From: Dermatophilaceae bacterium
Lineage (GTDB): Bacteria; Actinomycetota; Actinomycetes; Actinomycetales; Dermatophilaceae
Direction of reading: 5' to 3'
Length of the DNA stretch: 6,541 bases
Assembly (NCBI GenBank): GCA_013361975.1
Contig: JABFXB010000203.1
Coordinates: forward strand, 1-6,541
Within the stretch, counting starts at the first letter, position 1, and each line of letters starts with the position of its first letter. Shown piece after piece: positions 1 to 4,653 of this stretch. The position numbers were made by a program, and so were the translations under genes. Under the pieces are notes generated by a model that had not been told where the DNA came from, did no database searches, and was given only the letters and a program-made list of their open reading frames with translations.

Positions 1-1794
1 TGGCTCAACACGGGCGGCCGGTCCCTCTCGCTCGCCGAGCTGCGCGGCCGTGTGGTCGTGCTCGACTTCTGGACCTTCTGCTGCGTCAACTGCCTCCACG
101 TCCTCGACGAGCTGCGGCCGGTCGAGCAGCAGTTCCCCGACGCACTGACGATCATCGGCGTGCACTCGCCGAAGTTCGAGCACGAGGCCGATGCCGACGC
201 CCTGGCCGCCGCCGTCGAGCGGTATGCCGTCCACCACCCCGTGCTCGACGACCCCGCGCTCGAGACGTGGCGGGCGTATGCCGCACGGGCGTGGCCCACC
301 CTCGTCGTCGTCGACCCCGAGGGCTACGTCGTCGCCTCGATGTCGGGGGAAGGGCACGGGCCGGGACTCGCCTCCCTCGTGGCCGAGCTCATCGAGGAGC
401 ACCGCGCGAAGGGCACCCTGCAGCCTGGAGACGACCCGTACGTCCCGCCACCCGCCCCCGAGACCGCGCTGCGCTTCCCCGGCAAGGCGGTGGCCCTGCC
501 GGACGGCTCGTTCGTCGTGTCCGACACGTCGAACCACCAGGTCGTCCACCTCGAGGCCGACCTCGAGACCGAGCGCGCCCGCTGGGGTGGCGCCGGAGAG
601 CTCAACGAGCCGCAAGGGGTCCTGCTGGCCGGCCCCGAGGTGGCCGAGCGCCTCGGCATCGACCTGCTCGTCGCCGACTCGGTCAACCACCAGCTCAAGG
701 GAGTCCGCTTCTCCGACGGGTCGGTCCACGTCCTCGCCGGCACCGGCAGCCAGCTGCGCGAGCGCACCGGCGGCGGCCCGGCGCTCCAGCAGGCCCTGTC
801 GACCCCGTGGGACCTCGCCTGGCTCGCCGACCGGGTCGTCATCGCGATGGCCGGCACCCACCAGCTGTGGGCCTGGACTCCCGGCAGCACCCTCGCGGAC
901 GGCACCGTCGAGGTCGTCGGCGGCACGTCCAACGAGGGGCTCGTCGACGGGCCCGCCCCGGAGGCGTGGTTCGCCCAGCCGTCCGGCCTCGCGACCTCCG
1001 CCTCGGGCGACCGCGTGTGGGTCGCCGACTCCGAGACGTCCGCCCTGCGGTCGGTGCACGTCGACCCCGACGGTGGTCTCGTCGTCGAGACGCACGTCGG
1101 CACGGGCCTCTTCGACTTCGGCCACCGCGACGGCGACGCTGCCGAGGCGCTGTTCCAGCACCCGCTCGGCGTCACCGAGCTGCCCGACGGGTCGGTCGCG
1201 GTCAGCGACACCTACAACGGCGCCGTCCGCCGGTTCGACCCCGTCACGCGCCAGGTGTCGACGCTGGCGCAGGGTCTCGCCGAGCCGAGCGACGCCGCGG
1301 TCGAGGCCGACCCGCTCTCCGGCGAGACCCGCCTCGTCGTGGTCGAGTCGGCAGCCCACCGCCTCACCCGGGTCGCCCTCCCACGCGACGCGCAGCGGGT
1401 CGACGGACCCGCGCACCGCACCCAGCGGCCCTCGACTCCGCTCCCGGCCGGGGAGGTGTCCCTCGAGGTCACCTTCGTGCCCCCGGCGGGCCAGAAGCTC
1501 GACCACCGCTGGGGTGACCCGACGCGGCTCGACGTCTCGGCCACCCCGGACGCGCTCCTCGTCGAGGGCGCCGGGCGCGCGGAGGGCCTGACCCGGCGGC
1601 TGGTCCTGCGCGACGACGTCGGCACCGGCACGCTGCACATCTCGGTGCAGGCCGCCTCCTGCGACGGCGACCCGGTGACCGGAGAGGTGCCCGAGCACGC
1701 GGCCTGCCACCTCTTCCAGCAGGACTGGGGCATCCCCGTCGTCATCGACCCAGCCGCCCCTGCGACACTGGCTCTCGACCTCCGCGGGGTCTAG
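1..1794 (+). CDS. Thioredoxin-like / NHL-repeat protein (NHLRC2-like), 5' end cut off by window
   Basis: The frame is open from base 1 (WLNTGGRSLSLAELRGRVVV...) to a TAG stop at 1792-1794, giving 597 visible codons, so the true start lies upstream. The GTG at 52 falls inside a conserved beta strand and is not a real start. Codons 1 to about 135 look like a thioredoxin/TlpA-type fold: LDFWTFCCVNC puts cysteines at 79-84 and 91-93, and the AWPT segment near codon 99 supplies the expected cis-proline. Six NHL-like blades follow at about codons 159-184, 203-236, 268-292, 324-354, 386-413 and 427-458, recognisable from repeated xDSxNHQ-type ends such as SDTSNHQV, ADSVNHQL and SDTYNGAV. They suggest a six-bladed propeller. 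A beta-rich tail (about codons 480-597) ends with HLFQQDWGIPV and has two further cysteines at 1660-1662 and 1705-1707. No signal peptide or membrane segment is visible in this part. The domain order matches the NHLRC2 family, whose biochemical role in bacteria is not established. A redox or scaffolding role is inference. Confidence 0.93.
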   Translation, partial: WLNTGGRSLSLAELRGRVVVLDFWTFCCVNCLHVLDELRPVEQQFPDALTIIGVHSPKFEHEADADALAAAVERYAVHHPVLDDPALETWRAYAARAWPTLVVVDPEGYVVASMSGEGHGPGLASLVAELIEEHRAKGTLQPGDDPYVPPPAPETALRFPGKAVALPDGSFVVSDTSNHQVVHLEADLETERARWGGAGELNEPQGVLLAGPEVAERLGIDLLVADSVNHQLKGVRFSDGSVHVLAGTGSQLRERTGGGPALQQALSTPWDLAWLADRVVIAMAGTHQLWAWTPGSTLADGTVEVVGGTSNEGLVDGPAPEAWFAQPSGLATSASGDRVWVADSETSALRSVHVDPDGGLVVETHVGTGLFDFGHRDGDAAEALFQHPLGVTELPDGSVAVSDTYNGAVRRFDPVTRQVSTLAQGLAEPSDAAVEADPLSGETRLVVVESAAHRLTRVALPRDAQRVDGPAHRTQRPSTPLPAGEVSLEVTFVPPAGQKLDHRWGDPTRLDVSATPDALLVEGAGRAEGLTRRLVLRDDVGTGTLHISVQAASCDGDPVTGEVPEHAACHLFQQDWGIPVVIDPAAPATLALDLRGV

Positions 1795-1834
1795 CGAGGT
1801 CGGCAACGGCCCGGGGCGGTCCCGCACACCGACG

Positions 1835-2731
1835 ATGGGACAGGTGGCAGGCGTGGCACAGCAGCGATCCCGGGGTGCCGGCCCCTCGTTCCTCTCCGGC
1901 CTGTGCGGCCTGCTGGCCGTGGTGCTGCTCCCGGTCGCGCTCGTCGGCTTCTGGGCGTCGGTGATGCTGACCCGCACCGACGTCTTCGTCGACGAGCTGC
2001 GACCGGTCGTGAGCAAGCCGCAGGTGCAGGAGGCGCTCACCGACGGCATCGTCGAGGGTGTGCTCGGTGCCGTCCAGCTCCAGCCGGCCGTCGAGAAGAC
2101 GCTCGAGGCGCCGATCCGGGCCGAGGCCGCGACGATCGTCGCCAGCCCGCAGGTCGCGTCCGCCTGGGCCACAGGCATCAGGGCGGTGCACACGCAGTTC
2201 ATCGCCGTGATGAAGGGCCGGGGCGACACCCAGCTCGACTCGCAGGGCCGCGTCGCCGTGCGCCTCACCATCCCCGTCCCGGCCCTCACCGCGACACTCG
2301 AGCAGGCGGGAGTCAAGGGTGCCGGCTCGTTCGCCCCGGTGGTGACGATCCCGGTCGCCAAGGCCAGCGACCTGCAGAGGGCGCAGCAGGCGTACCGGGT
2401 CGCGGACGCCTGGGGGCCGTGGGCGCCGATCGTCGTCGCCGCGCTGGGGCTGCTCGCGATAGTCCTCGCCCGCCGGTGGCGTACGGCGACGACCCTCGTG
2501 GCGCTCGGGTGGGTCGTGACGTCCCTGGCGCTCGCACTCGTGGTCATGGTGGCGCGCGAGCCGCTGCTGCGCCGCGTCGATCCCCCCGTCGCGCGCACCA
2601 TCGCCGATGCGGCCTACGGGCTCGCCGCCCGGAACCTCTACTACGAGATCGCGATCGCCGTGGGTGTCGGTGTCGTGATGCTCGTCGTCGCAGCCGTCTC
2701 CCTGGTCTTCCGGCGTCGCCGCGGCGCCTGA
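1835..2731 (+). CDS. Four-helix membrane protein with large extracytoplasmic loop, unknown function
   Basis: This 298-residue protein has one N-terminal membrane helix (about residues 20-46), a polar domain of about 145 residues, and three C-terminal helices (about 194-212, 219-240 and 270-292), ending in a basic RRRRGA tail. The segment after helix 1 (TDVFVDELRPVVSKPQVQEAL) resembles a widespread actinobacterial hypothetical family with a TDxFV...P...PxVQ motif. I know of no established function. An even number of helices with a basic C-terminus suggests both ends are cytoplasmic and the central domain faces outward, which is inference. The start is uncertain. ATG 1835 has no good Shine-Dalgarno, whereas GTG 1853 has AGGTGG at 1842-1847 with a 5-nt spacer, and starting there would give 292 residues with all helices kept. 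The gene lies 40 bp after the NHL/thioredoxin gene on the same strand with no hairpin between them, so co-transcription is plausible. Confidence 0.88.
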   Translation: MGQVAGVAQQRSRGAGPSFLSGLCGLLAVVLLPVALVGFWASVMLTRTDVFVDELRPVVSKPQVQEALTDGIVEGVLGAVQLQPAVEKTLEAPIRAEAATIVASPQVASAWATGIRAVHTQFIAVMKGRGDTQLDSQGRVAVRLTIPVPALTATLEQAGVKGAGSFAPVVTIPVAKASDLQRAQQAYRVADAWGPWAPIVVAALGLLAIVLARRWRTATTLVALGWVVTSLALALVVMVAREPLLRRVDPPVARTIADAAYGLAARNLYYEIAIAVGVGVVMLVVAAVSLVFRRRRGA

Positions 2732-2757
2732 GCCTGTCGTCCGGTGGGTATGTGAAC

Positions 2758-2787
2758 GTCAGGCACGCCGCTGTGGCGTGCCCTGAC
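2758..2787 (+). promoter_or_regulatory. Hairpin directly upstream of the DUF6458-like gene's ribosome binding site
   Basis: Bases 2762-2769 (GGCACGCC) pair with 2775-2782 (GGCGTGCC) around a 5-nt loop. After one bulged C (2783), four more pairs form between 2758-2761 (GTCA) and 2784-2787 (TGAC), for 12 pairs in total. The right arm ends one base before the AAGGAG ribosome binding site. There is no U-tract, so it may be a terminator for the upstream gene, a 5'-UTR structure affecting translation, or a protein-binding palindrome. The sequence does not decide between these. Confidence 0.5.
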
Positions 2788-2788
2788 C

Positions 2789-2795
2789 AAGGAGA
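2789..2795 (+). promoter_or_regulatory. Strong Shine-Dalgarno for the gene starting at 2800
   Basis: AAGGAGA lies five to seven bases before ATG 2800. It is the best ribosome binding site on the plus strand and fixes the start of the small membrane protein. It follows the right arm of the 2758-2787 hairpin with a one-base gap. Confidence 0.8.
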
Positions 2796-2799
2796 CCTC

Positions 2800-3063
2800 A
2801 TGGGTATCGGACTCGGGATCGTGCTGCTCGTGATCGGTGCGATCTTCTACTTCACGAACGTCGACTCGAGCGTGCTCAACATGAGCAGCGGCACCGGCAA
2901 CACCATCGGGATCATCCTCATGGCCGCCGGCGCCCTCGCGATCATCCTCGCGCTCGTCCTGAACGCACAGCGCACGCGCACGCAGCACACCACCGTGACC
3001 GAGCGGCGCGGCGAGCCCGACGTCGTCGAGCGGCGCACCACGCGCGGCGACGACGTCGTCTGA
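2800..3063 (+). CDS. Small two-helix membrane protein, DUF6458-like
   Basis: ATG 2800 follows AAGGAG with good spacing and opens an 87-residue protein starting MGIGLGIVLLVIGAIFYF. Helix 1 spans about residues 3-19 and helix 2 about 35-55, with a short polar loop between (NVDSSVLNMSSGTGNT). A charged tail of about 30 residues rich in Arg, Glu and Thr (TERRGEPDVVERRTTRGDDVV) is probably cytoplasmic. The MGIGLGI start, size and two-helix layout match the actinobacterial DUF6458 family, which has no known function. This assignment is from memory of the family pattern rather than a search. The open frame extends far upstream to 1903, but that part overlaps the four-helix gene in another frame and is not coding. 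The gene sits between two hairpins (2758-2787 and 3081-3132), so it is probably either its own transcription unit or the last gene of the upstream run. Confidence 0.88.
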   Translation: MGIGLGIVLLVIGAIFYFTNVDSSVLNMSSGTGNTIGIILMAAGALAIILALVLNAQRTRTQHTTVTERRGEPDVVERRTTRGDDVV

Positions 3064-3080
3064 CGCACCGCCCGCCACAC

Positions 3081-3132
3081 CACGACGGCGGCCCGCAGCA
3101 GGGAAACCCACCTGCGCGGGCCGCCGTCCGTG
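3081..3132 (+). terminator. Long GC-rich hairpin, probable terminator after the DUF6458-like gene
   Basis: Bases 3084-3096 (GACGGCGGCCCGC) pair perfectly with 3116-3128 (GCGGGCCGCCGTC), 13 pairs. Inside, 3098-3102 (GCAGG) pairs with 3111-3115 (CCTGC). Outside, CAC 3081-3083 can pair with GTG 3130-3132 across one bulged C. The hairpin begins about 18 bp after the stop at 3063. There is no T-run after it, as is usual for intrinsic terminators in high-GC actinobacteria. It ends only five bases before the ATG at 3138. Confidence 0.72.
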
Positions 3133-3137
3133 CTTCC

Positions 3138-3472
3138 ATGAGGCGTGAGCCGGTCGCGACCCCCCGGTCGAAGCCGGACCTCGGCGACAGCGTGATCGGG
3201 TCGATCCCGTCGCGGTGGTGTCGGCCGGCGTGCTCTTCTTCGGCATCCTCATCGTCTCGATCGTCGGCGTCGACGTGCTCGGCAACCGCCCCGTCTTCTT
3301 CCTCCTCGGCGACGTGGTGCCGGCCGTCGGCTTCGCCGTCCTCGCCCTCGGCCTCCTGCTGCTCCGCCTCACCCGCATCCCCGATCGAGAGAACGCTCCG
3401 TCACGCACGCACCCGATCGAGAGAACGCTCCGTCACGCACGGGCGCTCCGACGAGTGCGGCATACGCAATGA
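3138..3472 (+). pseudogene. Small two-helix membrane protein gene, probably frameshifted
   Basis: Codon usage changes frame here. From ATG 3138 to about 3199, one frame has G or C in the third position in 19 of 20 codons (MRREPVATPRSKPDLGDSVI). From about 3200 to 3382 a different frame takes over with 60 of 61 codons ending in G or C, encoding VDPVAVVSAGVLFFGILIVS and onward with two hydrophobic helices (about 3206-3265 and 3299-3370). The second frame has a stop at 3146 and no ATG. Its first start candidates are GTG 3215 and GTG 3218, neither with a Shine-Dalgarno and both falling inside the hydrophobic segment. The simplest reading is one gene that lost one base (or gained two) between about 3189 and 3205. 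After 3382 coding bias collapses (18 of 29 codons) and the frame runs through the 30-bp direct repeats to TGA 3470-3472, so the C-terminus may also be altered. The family is not recognised. A sequencing error, or a short real gene from GTG 3215 (85 residues), remains possible. Confidence 0.5.
3380..3441. repeat. Pair of perfect 30-bp direct repeats spaced 32 bp start to start
   Basis: Bases 3380-3409 are identical to 3412-3441, separated by two bases. Each unit starts CCCGATCGAGAG and ends TCACGCACG. The 32-bp period is not a multiple of three, so the copies are read in different frames and are not a protein repeat. Inside each copy, GAGAGAACGCTCCGTC (3388-3403 and 3420-3435) is an imperfect palindrome around a central CG, a layout seen in LacI-family operators. 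That reading is inference. Confidence 0.85.
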
Positions 3473-3515
3473 GACCGGCCTGGAAACTCGATGGCACACG
3501 GCGGATCCGCGCCCC

Positions 3516-3521
3516 TACCGT
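3516..3521 (+). promoter_or_regulatory. Probable -10 element of a leaderless promoter for the GNAT gene
   Basis: TACCGT fits the actinobacterial TANNNT -10 pattern and ends six bases before ATG 3528, so transcription would start at or next to the A of the start codon. No clear -35 is visible at the usual spacing. The only Shine-Dalgarno-like stretch, GAGG at 3523-3526, is one base from the ATG and too close to work normally. Confidence 0.45.
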
Positions 3522-3527
3522 CGAGGC

Positions 3528-4532
3528 ATGGACACCAGCCTCATCGACGTGCACGACGACGACATGTGTGCACGGGTGTACGACGTCATCACGGCGAGCA
3601 AGGCACACGAGCGGCCCTGGAACGAACCGCCCTCTCTCGCAGAGACGCTCGTCGAGTGGCGGCACGTCGACGAGGCGCAGCGGATGGAGATGTGGGGTGC
3701 CTGGGACGGTGACGAGCTCGTCGGCGTCGGCACGATCTGGCTGCCGATGACCGACAACACGTCGATGGTCTGGCACGACGTCCAGGTCGACCCGCCACAC
3801 CGGGGGCGAGGAGCCGGTTCGATGCTCGTCGACCGCATCGTGGCCCGCGCCCGTGAGGAGTCGCGTCGGACGCTGGTCACCGACCTGCACGTGCCGGCCG
3901 ACTCTGACGGTCACCCCTACCGCCGGTTCGCCGAGAAGCACGGCTACCACCTGAGCAACACCGAGATCATGCGGCACCTCGCCCTTCCCGTCGACGACGA
4001 GCTGCTGACGAGACACGCGGAGAACGCGCGCCCGCGCTGGACCGGCGCCTACCGGCTGGAGACGTACGTCGGTGGCGTCCCCGAGCCGCTGCAGGAGTCG
4101 CTGTGCGCGGTGATGAACCAGCTCGCCGTCGACGCCCCCACGGGCGACATCGAGTTCGAGGAGGAGTCGCTGACGCCGGCCCGCTACCGCGAGTACCTCG
4201 AGGTCTTCGAGAAGCAGGGCCGCGTCCGGCTGACCACGGTGGCGATCGAGGAGTCCAGTGGTGACGTCGTCGCCTACACCGACCTGATGCTCCCGTCGGG
4301 TGCGCCGTCGGTGGCGTGGCAGTGGGGGACATTGGTGCACAAGGCACATCGCGGGCGGCGGCTCGGCATGGCGGTCAAGGTCGAGAACCTGCGGCGCATG
4401 CAGGCCGACCACCCCGAGCGCAAGCGCGTCGTCACCGGCAACGACGACACGAACACGTGGATGGTCTCGATCAACGAGGACCTCGGCTTCCGCATCGTCG
4501 AGCTCTGCCCCGCCTACCAGCGCAAGCTCTGA
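3528..4532 (+). CDS. Tandem-domain GNAT family N-acetyltransferase
   Basis: This 334-residue protein contains two GNAT folds in series. Domain 1 (about residues 1-155) has the strand DELVGVGTIWLP, the motif-A acetyl-CoA pyrophosphate loop HRGRGAG (R92-G97, fitting R-x-x-G-x-G) and a closing YRRFAEKHGY segment. Domain 2 (about 170-334) has DVVAYTDLMLP, the loop HRGRRLGMA (R277 to A282, fitting R-x-x-G-x-A) and the C-terminal NTWMVSINEDLGFR segment typical of GNATs. Both acetyl-CoA loops look intact. Related actinobacterial double-GNAT proteins include mycothiol synthase MshD, but I see nothing that assigns this protein to MshD or to any particular substrate. The open frame continues upstream to 3138, but that part crosses the direct repeats and lacks family similarity. 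ATG 3528 starts the conserved protein and fits a leaderless promoter. It is convergent with the acyl-CoA dehydrogenase gene and the two share the palindrome at 4571-4639. Confidence 0.9.
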   Translation: MDTSLIDVHDDDMCARVYDVITASKAHERPWNEPPSLAETLVEWRHVDEAQRMEMWGAWDGDELVGVGTIWLPMTDNTSMVWHDVQVDPPHRGRGAGSMLVDRIVARAREESRRTLVTDLHVPADSDGHPYRRFAEKHGYHLSNTEIMRHLALPVDDELLTRHAENARPRWTGAYRLETYVGGVPEPLQESLCAVMNQLAVDAPTGDIEFEEESLTPARYREYLEVFEKQGRVRLTTVAIEESSGDVVAYTDLMLPSGAPSVAWQWGTLVHKAHRGRRLGMAVKVENLRRMQADHPERKRVVTGNDDTNTWMVSINEDLGFRIVELCPAYQRKL

Positions 4533-4570
4533 CCGCCCCGCCCCGCGCCCCCCGCGCGCCCCCTGACCAG

Positions 4571-4639
4571 CAACACACCGAGAAGGTCACAACGCACCGG
4601 GATCGGATCCCGGTGCGTTGTGACCTGCTCGGTGTGTTG
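4571..4639. terminator. 69-bp near-perfect palindrome between convergent genes, bidirectional terminator
   Basis: Bases 4571-4604 are the reverse complement of 4606-4639 with a single A/G mismatch (4583 against 4627), centred on G4605. It begins 38 bp after the GNAT stop and ends 14 bp before the acyl-CoA dehydrogenase stop codon, so it can fold in both transcripts. There is no T-run on either side. Both transcripts enter it through C-rich sequence. Each arm contains two copies of a related unit, CAACRCACCGRGA, at 4571-4583 and 4590-4602, mirrored at 4608-4620 and 4627-4639 (the last with one mismatch). Confidence 0.85.
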
Positions 4640-4653
4640 CGGGGGTCTGGGGG

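Noticed and set aside
324..1211. Long minus-strand open frame (295 codons) opposite the NHL/thioredoxin gene
   Set aside because: The plus-strand frame has clear domain structure. The minus frame gives a low-complexity Ser/Arg/Pro peptide typical of antisense frames in GC-rich genes.
2740..2799. Riboswitch or T-box before the DUF6458-like gene
   Set aside because: The 68-bp intergenic region holds only a single simple hairpin, too small and too simple for a known riboswitch class.
2641..3408. Minus-strand open frame of 255 codons spanning the small membrane genes
   Set aside because: It crosses the 3081-3132 hairpin and two supported plus-strand genes, and its product shows no recognisable domain.
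3380..3441. Minimal CRISPR array (two 30-bp repeats)
   Set aside because: The copies are separated by only two bases, so there is no spacer, and no cas gene is in the window.
3138..3527. N-terminal extension of the GNAT protein to ATG 3138 in the same open frame
   Set aside because: This part reads through the out-of-phase second frame of the small membrane gene and both direct repeats, giving a Ser/Arg-rich stretch. The GNAT fold begins after 3528, which also has a promoter-like element.
3369..4412. Minus-strand open frame of 347 codons opposite the GNAT gene
   Set aside because: Arg/Val/His-rich shadow of a well-supported GNAT gene, with no domain of its own.
4533..4570. C-rich, G-poor stretch after the GNAT stop as a Rho utilisation site
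   Set aside because: It is only about 38 bp long and leads straight into a very strong palindrome that explains termination better. It could contribute but cannot be called.
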